Assembly (NCBI GenBank): GCA_947631665.1
Contig: CANRMF010000001.1
Span: forward strand, 44,707-108,706
Direction: 5' to 3'
DNA: 64,000 bases
From: an uncultured Lachnospiraceae bacterium
Lineage (GTDB): Bacteria; Bacillota; Clostridia; Lachnospirales; Lachnospiraceae
The position numbers and the translations under genes were made by a program. This document shows, piece by piece, positions 17,985-26,586 of the stretch. The notes below the pieces were generated by a model, which saw only the letters and a list, made by a program, of their open reading frames with translations, was not told the DNA's origin and did not search any database. Each line of letters begins with the position of its first letter. Position 1 is the first letter of the stretch.

Positions 17985-18518
17985 CTAAATCTCTGTTATA
18001 ATTTCTGACACCTGACGGTCGAAAGCCTCCAGCGGAATTTCATCTAACACCTGAAAGGAATATCCTATTCCGATAGAATATGCGCTGTTATCGCAAAGAA
18101 AACGGTCATAGAAACCGCCGCCATATCCCAGCCGGAACCCGTCTTTTGTAAACGCAACGCCGGGAACAAGAATTAACTCCGGCTTCGGCGCCATACAACA
18201 GAAAGGTTTCGGCTCATAAATTCCAAAAGTGCCTTTTTCCAAATCTTTCAATCCGGAAATGACATGGAAATTCATGTAGCCATGTTCGATTTTTGGAAGC
18301 GCCAAAAGTTTTCCGGCGGTAAAAATATGCGAAAATAACAAATCTAACGGAACTTCATTTCGTGTGGCCGAATATGCGTAAATTACGGAAGCGTCCTGAT
18401 AGGCGGGGTGCCTCAGCACTTTTTCGGCAATGATTTCGCCGGCGCGCAGCACTTCTATCTGTGTCAGCGCATTTCTCCGGTTTATAATACGCTTTCGGAG
18501 TTCCTTTTTAGAATACAT
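17985..18518 (-). CDS. 5-formyltetrahydrofolate cyclo-ligase
   Basis: A 177-residue protein of the YgfA/FTHFS cyclo-ligase family, which uses ATP to convert 5-formyl-THF to 5,10-methenyl-THF. Visible motifs are SKKELRKRIINRR at the N-terminus, the ATP-binding AYSATRNEVPLDLL, and the C-terminal VPGVAFTKDGFRLGYGGGFYDRFL, the most conserved part of the family. It lies eight bases upstream of miaB and directly after the DUF896 gene. Confidence 0.93.
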   Translation of the reverse strand: MYSKKELRKRIINRRNALTQIEVLRAGEIIAEKVLRHPAYQDASVIYAYSATRNEVPLDLLFSHIFTAGKLLALPKIEHGYMNFHVISGLKDLEKGTFGIYEPKPFCCMAPKPELILVPGVAFTKDGFRLGYGGGFYDRFLCDNSAYSIGIGYSFQVLDEIPLEAFDRQVSEIITEI

Positions 18519-18519
18519 G

Positions 18520-18726
18520 CTAATGTCCCTTCGGTTTTACTTTCGTGATCGTTCCGTCCGGATTTTGAATCCGTACACGATTGAGCGACGATGACAGATT
18601 GTTGATGATGGACATACGGTATTCCGTCCGCAGCGCAGCCTGTTCGGCGCGTTCTTCTTCTGTCAGTCCCTCCGATTTGGATTTGTGATAAAGCTCGTTA
18701 ATCCGGTTGATTTTTTCTTTGTCCAT
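18520..18726 (-). CDS. DUF896 small protein (YnzC-like)
   Basis: A 68-residue protein of the DUF896 family. The conserved core [24 protein letters not shown] is at residues 5-28, followed by a helix and a short tail. Relatives such as B. subtilis YnzC form a two-helix hairpin and are linked to the SOS response, but a defined function is lacking. It begins just after a tandem repeat that follows the preceding gene, and its stop is one base from the cyclo-ligase start. Confidence 0.93.
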   Translation of the reverse strand: MDKEKINRINELYHKSKSEGLTEEERAEQAALRTEYRMSIINNLSSSLNRVRIQNPDGTITKVKPKGH

Positions 18727-18736
18727 ACTGCTTCCT

Positions 18737-18790
18737 CTATTTCAAAAAAATTCTCTATTTCAAAAAAATTCTTTATTTCAAAAAGATAAA
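18737..18790 (-). repeat. Three tandem 18-bp units carrying a gene's end and stop codon
   Basis: Read on plus, CTATTTCAAAAAAATTCT occurs twice in a row, followed by a third, altered copy that forms the last codons and stop of the gene at 18773-19960. On the minus strand each unit reads (R/F)IFLK-stop in the same frame because 18 is a multiple of three. It looks like slippage or unequal duplication of the gene end. Confidence 0.85.
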
Positions 18791-19960
18791 CGTTGTTTCC
18801 CTGTTTGAAGAAACGGCTCCCAAATATTCCCCGTTCTCCTGTAAAATAATCTTTTTCGATGGAAATTTATTGATATTGACCACCTTTTTCTCTTTCCCGA
18901 AAATATTTTTTTCTGTGGAAGTGGAAATAACCGTTGTATTGTTAATGTACTGAATGTTAAACTCCTCCGGATACGTTGCCGTAATCTCGTCCGTCGCCAG
19001 ATTTAAAAACTGCGTGCTGTCTGTGTTTACCGTCATCATGTAAGGGATACCGTCAATCACCGTCGCGTTTTTCAAAAGCGATTCGTTCAAGGAGGTATTG
19101 TTTATACAGGTATAGGACTCTTTTGTGTCTAGATTGTAAAAGATAATATTTTCTTCCCGACGGTCATAATCGTATTTTGAATAAATCAGATAGTTTTCAA
19201 TGATTTTTGCATGAATGATTGTCGCGTCATAAAAAGTCTGGTCAATCGTATTCATGACGATATTCTGGCGCTCAAGCTGCAAATCGCTGATAAACTGCTG
19301 AATGTTCAGTAAATAGAGCGATTCGAGCGGCGCGGTTTCGCGGTCAGGCCTCTCATGTAAATCTTTTTCAAAAAAAGTACAGCCTGTTTTTACAATACAG
19401 TTGTTGTCGTTATAGGATAAAATGTAGTCAATCCCATTCCGGATAAGGTTTTCATCTTCAATCTCAATTTTTTTGTTTTTGTTAAAATTAAAAAGCATGA
19501 GCCGGTTCTGAGAGCGCGTTCCACCTGAAGCCTGTCCCTTTTTCTGTCTGATCCGGCGCTGTAAAATCAGATTAGAATCATCTAAAACAAAAATTTCAAC
19601 CTGTTTTTTGCGCGGATAATAAGAAATATCGTCTTTGATAGACAAAATCCTCGTGCTTGTGTGGTCGACAATATTGTACCGGATAATATAAAAGGCGTAG
19701 CCTTCTATCGGTAACTGCTCATACTCCGTAAAAAAAACGTAATCCGAATCGTGCTGGCAGTTGGTAATCTGAAAAACGTCCACTTTATTGCTGTGCGGCA
19801 TGACTTCCTTGCGCACGTTTTCCTCTAAATAGTATAGAAAATAGCGCACCTTCGGCATATTTGCAAAATCGCCCTCGACATACTCTTTTTCCAAAATAAT
19901 GTCTTCTTTTAAATGAATACAGTTAAAATATTCTGCCTGTGCAAGAAATCGTATATTCAT
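18773..19960 (-). CDS. Unrecognised beta-rich protein, 395 aa
   Basis: I do not recognise this protein. From the start chosen here it has 395 residues, no signal peptide and no membrane segment. It is rich in short alternating polar and hydrophobic stretches such as ENYLIYSKYDY and EENIIFYNLDT, spaced through the whole length, which suggests a repeated beta-strand fold such as a propeller, though no repeat signature is clear. The ORF-track start is seven codons earlier; the inner ATG is preferred because AGGAGAGA lies just upstream. It is the promoter-proximal gene of the miaB-mutSL operon. Its last codons and stop are triplicated. Confidence 0.75.
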   Translation of the reverse strand: MNIRFLAQAEYFNCIHLKEDIILEKEYVEGDFANMPKVRYFLYYLEENVRKEVMPHSNKVDVFQITNCQHDSDYVFFTEYEQLPIEGYAFYIIRYNIVDHTSTRILSIKDDISYYPRKKQVEIFVLDDSNLILQRRIRQKKGQASGGTRSQNRLMLFNFNKNKKIEIEDENLIRNGIDYILSYNDNNCIVKTGCTFFEKDLHERPDRETAPLESLYLLNIQQFISDLQLERQNIVMNTIDQTFYDATIIHAKIIENYLIYSKYDYDRREENIIFYNLDTKESYTCINNTSLNESLLKNATVIDGIPYMMTVNTDSTQFLNLATDEITATYPEEFNIQYINNTTVISTSTEKNIFGKEKKVVNINKFPSKKIILQENGEYLGAVSSNRETTFIFLK

Positions 19961-19997
19961 ATGTTCTCTCCTAATATCCATTAAAATACATCATATA

Positions 19998-20026
19998 ATA
20001 ATACTACAAATCTGCGTAAAAGTCAT
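19998..20026 (-). promoter_or_regulatory. Candidate promoter for the 395-aa gene and miaB-mutSL block
   Basis: On the minus strand ATGACT, 17 bases, TATTAT. It is about 40 bases upstream of the 395-aa gene start and would drive DUF896, miaB and mutSL as well. Moderate match to the sigma-A consensus. Confidence 0.5.
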
Positions 20027-20043
20027 TATTTTATCCAATCAAA

Positions 20044-21648
20044 TTAAAAATTACGGAAGCCTTCGGCCTTAATCGGGGCGTATTGACTGCACAGATATTC
20101 AAAAATTTTCATTCCGTCAATCGCGGCGGAGGTAATGCCTCCCGCATATCCCGCGCCTTCGCCTGCCGGAAACAGTCCGCCGATATTGGACTGAAAGGTC
20201 TCATCTCTGACAATTCTGACCGGAGATGACGTGCGGCTCTCCACTGCGCTGAGCAGCGTGTCCTGATGGTCGAAGCCTTCAATGACAGTGCCAAAATATG
20301 AAATCGCTTCCTCAATGGCATCGCATAAATATTTTGGAAGTATCTGACGGATATCGGAGAACGCCACTGCGCCTTTATGGACAGGCCGGACGCTTCCGAA
20401 TTCCGATGTTTTTCTTTTGTTCACAAAATCACCGTAAGTCTGAACGGGCACAGCCCCGTTTCCTGCAAGATACGCCTTTTCCTCCAACGCCCTCTGCAAA
20501 GCAATCCCCGACAGAGGACTGTCGTCCGGAAAATCGTTTGGCGTAATCGTGACAACAATGGCGCTGTTTGCATTTTTTGTATCTCTTTTTTGGTTGCTCA
20601 TGCCGTTGACACACAGCCTGCCGTTTTCCGAAGATGCGTTTACGACATAACCTCCGGGACACATACAGAACGAATATACGCCGCGATTGTCTTTCGTTTT
20701 GTAAGTCAGCTTATAGGGCGCGGCTCCGAGTCTGTTGTCCGGAAAACCGTATTGGGCTTCGTTAATTCTGCTCTGGAGATGTTCCACCCGCACTCCTATT
20801 GCAAACGGCTTCTGTTCCATGACAACGCCGCGGCGGTAAAGTGTTTGAAACGTGTCGCGGGCACTGTGGCCGATTGCAAGGATACATAAATCCGTCTCAA
20901 TTTTTTGGTCGCCGTTTACCAAAACGCCGGTAATTTTTTTATCTTTTATCAGAAAATCCTTTACGGCTGCGTTGAAATGAACGGAGCCTCCCATTCTGAT
21001 AATGTCCTCGCGCATCTGCCGGACTATTTTGCACAAATAATCCGTTCCGATATGCGGTTTTGCATCATAAAGAATATTTTCTTCCGCCCCGTATTTTACA
21101 AACGTTTCCAGCAGAAAAGAAATCCGGTGTTTTTTGTCCTTAATTCCCGTATTTAATTTCCCGTCGGAAAAAGTTCCGGCGCCGCCTTCTCCAAACTGTA
21201 CATTGGAGTCCGGATTCAGCGTTCCTTCCCGCCAAAACCGCGCCACATCGTCAATCCGCTGCCCGACGTCATTTCCGCGTTCCAAAATAATGGGACAATA
21301 TCCGTTTAGCGCAAGCAGATATCCGCAAAACAGTCCCGCCGGCCCGCTTCCGACAATCACCGGCGGAAACCGCAGCTGCTTTTTCCCTGTGATTTCATAA
21401 GAATAACGGGGCTCCTGTTCAAAAACTTCGACATTTTTTCTGCGTCCGTTATAAAAATCGACAAGCAGTCCGACAGACCACAAAATTTTCATCTGTTCCC
21501 TGCGCCGCGCGTCAATTGATTTTTTGATAATTTTGGCGCGGATAAGCTGTTTTTCGGACACTCCCGCAATCCGGAGTGCCTGCCTGATAGCGGCGTCTTT
21601 TCCCTCGTCAATATTTAATTTGATATTTGTTACTTTTAAATATTTCAT
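20044..21648 (-). CDS. FAD-dependent dehydrogenase (COG2509 type)
   Basis: A 534-residue flavoprotein. After an N-terminal domain of about 90 residues comes the dinucleotide-binding VIVGSGPAGLFCGYLLA (about 97-113), then GEGGAGTFSDGKLNTG, and near the C-terminus GLFPAGEGAGYAGGI with a final FAD contact. This is the family annotated as uncharacterised FAD-dependent dehydrogenases, with no defined substrate. Its start overlaps the stop of the next oxidoreductase gene by four bases, so the pair is translationally coupled. Confidence 0.9.
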   Translation of the reverse strand: MKYLKVTNIKLNIDEGKDAAIRQALRIAGVSEKQLIRAKIIKKSIDARRREQMKILWSVGLLVDFYNGRRKNVEVFEQEPRYSYEITGKKQLRFPPVIVGSGPAGLFCGYLLALNGYCPIILERGNDVGQRIDDVARFWREGTLNPDSNVQFGEGGAGTFSDGKLNTGIKDKKHRISFLLETFVKYGAEENILYDAKPHIGTDYLCKIVRQMREDIIRMGGSVHFNAAVKDFLIKDKKITGVLVNGDQKIETDLCILAIGHSARDTFQTLYRRGVVMEQKPFAIGVRVEHLQSRINEAQYGFPDNRLGAAPYKLTYKTKDNRGVYSFCMCPGGYVVNASSENGRLCVNGMSNQKRDTKNANSAIVVTITPNDFPDDSPLSGIALQRALEEKAYLAGNGAVPVQTYGDFVNKRKTSEFGSVRPVHKGAVAFSDIRQILPKYLCDAIEEAISYFGTVIEGFDHQDTLLSAVESRTSSPVRIVRDETFQSNIGGLFPAGEGAGYAGGITSAAIDGMKIFEYLCSQYAPIKAEGFRNF

Positions 21649-22865
21649 CGGCTGCTGTTCTTTCCTGCCAGATATCCGCTAGACCATGCCCATTGCAGAT
21701 TATAACCGCCGCATTGGCCGTCCACGTCTAATATTTCTCCACAAAAATAAAGGTTCGGACAATACTTTGACTGCATTGAAGCACCGTCGATACCGTCCAG
21801 TGAAACGCCGCCCTGTGTGACCTGCGCCTGAGAAAAACTTCTCCGGAACCCGACCGTCAGCGGATAACGTTTTAATAACGCGAAAATTTTTTGAAGAACC
21901 GTCTCGGTTGTCTGTTCTCCTGAAAGATTTTTCCGCACGCCCGCCTTTTCAAAAATCACCCCAAGCAGTTTTTCATCAAACATTCCCGACATGATTTTTA
22001 ACAAAGTGCGCCGCTTATTATACGTCTGTATATCGCGGTAAAATCTACTGATAAATTCCGAATCATTCCCGAAATCGTCCGGAAAACCGTCAGTGAAATC
22101 CAGATAAATCGTCTGTTGCGGGTACAGATTCCGGCTGAGATTAAAAACCGGAATACCGGACAGCCCGTAAGAAGTAATCTGTACTTCTCCCTGTTCCGAC
22201 AAACCAACATCAGTATATAGTTTGGCATGTACCCGGACGCCGGACGCCTTATTTAATAAATCCTTTGCGACAATACCGGTTAAAGCGGGATACAGACTGC
22301 TGACCTGATGCCCGAACTGCCGCGCAATGTCGTAACCCGTCATACCGTCCGCTATTTCGTAATGTCCGCCGGTCGCCACAATCAGCCGTTCACATTCCAT
22401 GCGGACTCCTGTGTAAACCGCAAATCCGTTTTGCGTCTTTTCCACCCGTTGAACGGCATTATTATTTTTTATTTTCACGCCAAGCTGTTCCGCATACTGT
22501 ACCAATGCGTTTGTGACGGAAACAGCCTGATTGCTGCGGGGATAAAATCCTCCATGAACGGTCTCGCAATATGTAAACACGCCGATTTTTTTAAAAAACT
22601 GAAGCGTTTCCTCTAATCCGAAGGAATCCAGCACCGTTTGAATTACCTCAGCGTTTCCGAACAGCCTGTCGCTGTATTTAATTGTCCCACCCTGATTTTT
22701 TTGGAAAAAAATATTGGAAAGATTGCATTTCCCGTTGCCCGTAACGGACAATTTCTTTCCGGCCTTTTCCTGTTGTTCAAGCACAACGACAGAAGCTCCG
22801 TTTTCTGCCGCCGCAATCGTGGCAATCAATCCCGAAGCTCCTGCCCCAATAACAATTACGTTCAT
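21645..22865 (-). CDS. HI0933-like (BaiN/RdsA family) flavoprotein
   Basis: A 406-residue FAD/NAD(P)-binding oxidoreductase. It opens with VIVIGAGASGLIATIAAAENGA (residues 3-24), then KKLSVTGNGKCNLSN, which is distinctive of the HI0933 family, and ends with NLYFCGEILDVDGQCGGYNLQWAWSSG. The family includes BaiN, tied to bile acid dehydroxylation in gut clostridia, but general members have no settled substrate, so that role is not inferred here. It is coupled to the second FAD enzyme downstream. Confidence 0.92.
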   Translation of the reverse strand: MNVIVIGAGASGLIATIAAAENGASVVVLEQQEKAGKKLSVTGNGKCNLSNIFFQKNQGGTIKYSDRLFGNAEVIQTVLDSFGLEETLQFFKKIGVFTYCETVHGGFYPRSNQAVSVTNALVQYAEQLGVKIKNNNAVQRVEKTQNGFAVYTGVRMECERLIVATGGHYEIADGMTGYDIARQFGHQVSSLYPALTGIVAKDLLNKASGVRVHAKLYTDVGLSEQGEVQITSYGLSGIPVFNLSRNLYPQQTIYLDFTDGFPDDFGNDSEFISRFYRDIQTYNKRRTLLKIMSGMFDEKLLGVIFEKAGVRKNLSGEQTTETVLQKIFALLKRYPLTVGFRRSFSQAQVTQGGVSLDGIDGASMQSKYCPNLYFCGEILDVDGQCGGYNLQWAWSSGYLAGKNSSR

Positions 22866-22879
22866 TTTTTCTCCTCATG

Positions 22880-23221
22880 TCAACTGGTATGAGACTGCAA
22901 AAATTTAAACAACTGATCAATATCTTCCATATAAATTCCTGTTTTTAACAGTTTCCGATCCCGTTCGGAGCAGTCCGCTGAATGAATATCTGTTTCTGCT
23001 ATAATATTTTTCTTATTTTCTTCGTAAATGACAATGACGTCGTCTTCTAATTTCAGCCAGTATCCTGATACGGATTCCGTCTCTTTCACCGTCTGGGCGG
23101 TTCTCACATTCGTCGCCGCGGCAGGCGGATCGTTATACGCCATTTTTCTTCCGGCAAAAAAGGCGACAATCAGGCCGGCAATAATAATCCCGCTATAAAA
23201 AATATATGCCCTCTTTTTCAT
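22880..23221 (-). CDS. Small membrane-anchored protein with BofC-like C-terminus
   Basis: A 113-residue protein with a hydrophobic anchor at about residues 7-22 and an extracytoplasmic C-terminal domain: YWLKLEDDVIVIYEENKK, then the helix SERDRKLLKTGIYMEDIDQLFKFL. That strand-then-helix pattern resembles the C-terminal domain of BofC, a forespore intermembrane regulator of SpoIVB, and is common as a short stand-alone protein in Lachnospiraceae. The resemblance is by eye only. The start has AGGAGGAG upstream, and a hairpin lies in the gap before it. Confidence 0.6.
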   Translation of the reverse strand: MKKRAYIFYSGIIIAGLIVAFFAGRKMAYNDPPAAATNVRTAQTVKETESVSGYWLKLEDDVIVIYEENKKNIIAETDIHSADCSERDRKLLKTGIYMEDIDQLFKFLQSHTS

Positions 23222-23238
23222 ATTCTCCTCCTAAGGAT

Positions 23239-23270
23239 TTGACAGACATCTCGCAAAAAATGTCCGTCAA
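23239..23270 (-). other. Hairpin between the flippase and the BofC-like gene
   Basis: Eleven-base arms (TTGACAGACAT on plus) pair around a 10-base loop with one mismatch that is a G-U wobble in minus-strand RNA. No T-run follows, so it may be a processing or attenuation element, or a weak terminator. Confidence 0.45.
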
Positions 23271-23310
23271 TGATTATGCATATATTTTTTACCGTTTTTC
23301 TCAATCTATA

Positions 23311-24981
23311 CTACAATAAATGGATTTTTTTACAAATTTTAACGAAAAGTCCGCCTTTTGGAACTGATAACAGCTCATCTTCCGTAACCGTACCGGTTTT
23401 TACCAGCATCATTCCATACACAACCACTGCGCACGCAATGGATAAAAGAACCGCGATGGCATTTGGGAATATCGGTATCAGAAGAAAACGGTAGATTACA
23501 TAGGCTGCTCCTCCCATTACTGCGGCGCAGCAACAAGGCCTCAGAAAAATACTGATAAAGTCCTGACGGTATCCCAGATATTTTCTGATAGAAAATGCGT
23601 TTAAAACGGATACCGTAGCGCCAAATAAAATATCTCCCATAACGACTGCATAAATATTCATACGGAATACAAGCATAAGTATCGGCAGTAATATAATATG
23701 AATGACAAGTGAAATGGCAGAGTTTTTAATCGGGACTTTCAGACGGTCTATTCCCTGAAGAATTGCGTTGCTGATTGTAGAAAGCGAAAATGCAACTACC
23801 GTCAGGACGCTGAACAGCATCATTTTCGTGATATTGGCGCTCTGATCTCCATAGAGCAGACCGTTAATCGGGCCGCCGAGCACCGATAGTCCAATCCCGC
23901 ATGGGAAAGCAATAATCATGGAAAACTTTAGCGCAAGGGTAATCTTGTTTAATACAACAGATTTGTCCTTTGCTATATATGAGCGCACTAAAGAAGGTAC
24001 GATTGCAGTCGACAGAGCTGCGGCGATTGCAATCGGCATCGTCGTCAGCACGCGGTATTTCTGGCTGTACATACCCCATGAAGCGGACATCAACTGCCGG
24101 TCTGCATGGAGAACAGACGCGCTGATGTTTTTATAAATCGGATTATCCAGCAGGTTGCTGATATTGTAAATCGTCGTACTGATCAGAACCGGCGTAATCG
24201 TAAAAACAATCGTTTTGGTAATTTTGGAATATTGATCGGTTCTGCCCGAAACATCGGTCTGCATCTGTAATTTAATGCTTCCGAATTTTCTGACAAAAAT
24301 AACAATCATAATCAACAGAGCAATGAGCGCTCCGCTAAATGTACCGAGCGTACCGCCCGCTGCCGACCATGACAACTGAAATGTCTGCGCCTGAATGCCC
24401 GTATAGGAATGACTCATTCGGGCGACGGACAACGCATAAACGCCCAATTCATAAGCGGCAAGCACGCTGACGACAGCGTTGACAATCTGTTCAAAGACCT
24501 GAGAAACCGCCGTAGGCACCATATTGCCCATTCCCTGAAAATATCCCCGAAAAACGCCTAACACGCATACCACCGTAATGGTCGGCGCTAAAACCTTCAG
24601 CGCTCTGGCTGCCGGCGGGGTTTTGAGGACAACGGACGCCAGCCAGTCCGCTCCGAAAAATGCAAAAGCGCCAAACAGAACGCCCAATATAATCGCATAA
24701 AACAGGGCGCCCTTAAAGACTTTATGCATATTTTTATATTCTTTTCGTTCCAGTTTTTCAGAAACAATTTTTGAAACTGCAAGCGGCATACTTTGGGAGG
24801 ACAATAAAATCAGGACATTGTAAATATCGTAAGCAGTCCCGTAATAGTCATTTCCCGTATCTCCTAAAATTCTGGTCAGGGGTATTCGGTAAATCAGCCC
24901 GATAACGCGGACTAAAATACCGGCAAATGCCAGAATGCTGCCCTGAATTATAAAACTGTTTCTTTTCTCGTTCTGTTTCAT
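23311..24981 (-). CDS. SpoVB-like MOP-family flippase
   Basis: A 556-residue polytopic membrane protein with about 14 hydrophobic segments, of the polysaccharide biosynthesis/SpoVB branch of the MOP superfamily that includes MurJ-type lipid II flippases. N-terminal marks are GSILAFAGILVRVIGLIYRIPLTRILGD and YGTAYDIYN; VFRGYFQGMGNMVPTAVSQVFEQIVN is the family's most recognisable segment. It could act in spore cortex synthesis (SpoVB) or in vegetative lipid-linked export; the sequence alone does not decide. It follows the DUF3048 gene by 13 bases. Confidence 0.88.
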   Translation of the reverse strand: MKQNEKRNSFIIQGSILAFAGILVRVIGLIYRIPLTRILGDTGNDYYGTAYDIYNVLILLSSQSMPLAVSKIVSEKLERKEYKNMHKVFKGALFYAIILGVLFGAFAFFGADWLASVVLKTPPAARALKVLAPTITVVCVLGVFRGYFQGMGNMVPTAVSQVFEQIVNAVVSVLAAYELGVYALSVARMSHSYTGIQAQTFQLSWSAAGGTLGTFSGALIALLIMIVIFVRKFGSIKLQMQTDVSGRTDQYSKITKTIVFTITPVLISTTIYNISNLLDNPIYKNISASVLHADRQLMSASWGMYSQKYRVLTTMPIAIAAALSTAIVPSLVRSYIAKDKSVVLNKITLALKFSMIIAFPCGIGLSVLGGPINGLLYGDQSANITKMMLFSVLTVVAFSLSTISNAILQGIDRLKVPIKNSAISLVIHIILLPILMLVFRMNIYAVVMGDILFGATVSVLNAFSIRKYLGYRQDFISIFLRPCCCAAVMGGAAYVIYRFLLIPIFPNAIAVLLSIACAVVVYGMMLVKTGTVTEDELLSVPKGGLFVKICKKIHLL

Positions 24982-24994
24982 TCAGATATCCTTT

Positions 24995-26071
24995 TTACTT
25001 GCTGAAAGTGATATTGTCAGCGTATTCATTTTGTACAATACAGAACCATGTCTTTCCTGTATTTAACGTGATTTCTTCACCATCTTGGTTCAAATATTTG
25101 GTTTGTCCCAAATCGGAATCTTTTTTCCAAGTGATTTTCTGCGCTTTTCCTTTTGTAATAAACCAGCCGGAGCCGGAACCGGTCAGCGTCATATTTAAAC
25201 TCTTTCCGTCCGGATATAATGTTGCGTTGACACATTGGATTACAATATTTGAGCAGTGAAGCTGTTTATTGTTTAAGTCGTCAATGTGCTTTCCGCCATA
25301 TTGAAAACGATAATACTGGCCGCCCTTCGCATTGTATTCAAACCATGGACGGTTGATCTGATATCCGATTTCAACTTTTCCTGCCGCGCGTCCCTTTGCC
25401 AAAGTGACGGTCTCGCCCGGCTTTGCAAACTGCATATGTCCGCTATATTTTTTGTCGTATTTTGTTTTGTATTCCATTGCCTTGATACCGGACTGCAGCG
25501 CGGAGCCTGTCGCATAAAGATTATGCGGGGCAACCTTTCCGCTTTCGCGGTAAAAAGACGCTTCGTGGTTTAATGAGCTGACGGTGTCAACTGCGCCGCT
25601 TCTCAAAAAGTCCAGCGCATATTTGGACTGGCCGAAATGCACATAAATCGCATTCCATTCGTTTGCAAATTTCGGGTAATACAATCTGCAGCTGCGGATT
25701 GAACCGATTCTTTTCAGATTTTCATAACGGTCAAAAACAGCCATCATTCGGGTGATTGCGCCCTCCACCGGCGCCTCGTAAATAATCTGCGCACTGCTGA
25801 TGCCGGACTGCGGGATTGCGTTTTCGATATTATTGATCATAACCGCAATCGGACGGCTCTGCGCCTGTTTTTCCGGTACATATTCTCCGGTCAGATAACT
25901 GATTTTCTCGCCCTGATGCGAATCCGCTGTTTCCGCTGCCGTTGTCTGTAAGGCGGTAGTAGGATTTTTTGGTTCTTCTATGTTTTTGGAACAGCCGCAG
26001 CCGGTCATTCCGCCAACCATACAGATAAGCGTTAAAATTGCAATTCCTCTTTGTACCATTTTCTTTTTCAT
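24995..26071 (-). CDS. DUF3048 lipoprotein (YerB-like)
   Basis: A 358-residue secreted lipoprotein. The signal peptide KKKMVQRGIAILTLICMVGGMTGC ends at a probable lipobox cysteine, followed by a low-complexity linker. The DUF3048 N-terminal domain starts at RPIAVMINNIENAIPQSGIS, with YEAPVEGAITRMMAVFD and IGSIRSCRLYY; the C-terminal part holds the second DUF3048 domain. The function of YerB relatives is not known. The start was moved five codons inward because AAAGGATT sits just upstream of that ATG. Confidence 0.92.
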   Translation of the reverse strand: MKKKMVQRGIAILTLICMVGGMTGCGCSKNIEEPKNPTTALQTTAAETADSHQGEKISYLTGEYVPEKQAQSRPIAVMINNIENAIPQSGISSAQIIYEAPVEGAITRMMAVFDRYENLKRIGSIRSCRLYYPKFANEWNAIYVHFGQSKYALDFLRSGAVDTVSSLNHEASFYRESGKVAPHNLYATGSALQSGIKAMEYKTKYDKKYSGHMQFAKPGETVTLAKGRAAGKVEIGYQINRPWFEYNAKGGQYYRFQYGGKHIDDLNNKQLHCSNIVIQCVNATLYPDGKSLNMTLTGSGSGWFITKGKAQKITWKKDSDLGQTKYLNQDGEEITLNTGKTWFCIVQNEYADNITFSK

Positions 26072-26082
26072 AACTAATCCTT

Positions 26083-26586
26083 TCATTTTATATCTCTGGT
26101 AATGTTTAATTTTTCCAATATATTTTCCTGCATGGTTTCCATACAGTTACGTTCTTTTTCTTCGACATGGTCGTATCCGAATAAATGGAGCATACTGTGC
26201 GCCACTAAAAAAGCAAGCTCCCTGACAGGGGAATGTCCGTACTCCTCTGCGCCGGACAGCACCTTGTCGTATGAGATTATGATGTCTCCCAAAAGAAGTT
26301 CGCCGGAATCGGGATTGAAATTGGAAATGTCGCGCCCGAGTCCGTCAAAATCCGCCGGTTTTTCGTATTCAAGCATCGGAAACGACAGCACGTCGGTAGG
26401 CATGTCCATTCCCCGATGCTGTAAATTCAGACGGTGTATCGTCCCGTTGTCGACAATCGTGACATTGACCTCACATTCGTACGGACAACGCACATAGTCC
26501 GCAGCCTCTCCGGCAACAGATACAATTATTTTTTCATAATCCGGAAAAAGATTTTTCGGATATTGATTGTCAATGATTACATTCAT
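26083..26586 (-). CDS. ybeY: Endoribonuclease YbeY
   Basis: A 167-residue single-domain metallo-endoribonuclease involved in 16S rRNA 3' maturation and ribosome quality control. The zinc motif is HSMLHLFGYDH near residue 131, matching H-x3-H-x5-H; the family segment DMPTDVLSFPM is near residue 80. It overlaps the phoH stop by four bases, the usual PhoH-YbeY pairing, and ends near the DUF3048 start. Confidence 0.96.
   Translation of the reverse strand: MNVIIDNQYPKNLFPDYEKIIVSVAGEAADYVRCPYECEVNVTIVDNGTIHRLNLQHRGMDMPTDVLSFPMLEYEKPADFDGLGRDISNFNPDSGELLLGDIIISYDKVLSGAEEYGHSPVRELAFLVAHSMLHLFGYDHVEEKERNCMETMQENILEKLNITRDIK

Noticed and set aside
23239-23270. TTGACA on plus as a promoter
   Set aside because: It is part of a hairpin arm, no matching -10 lies downstream on plus, and no plus-strand gene follows.
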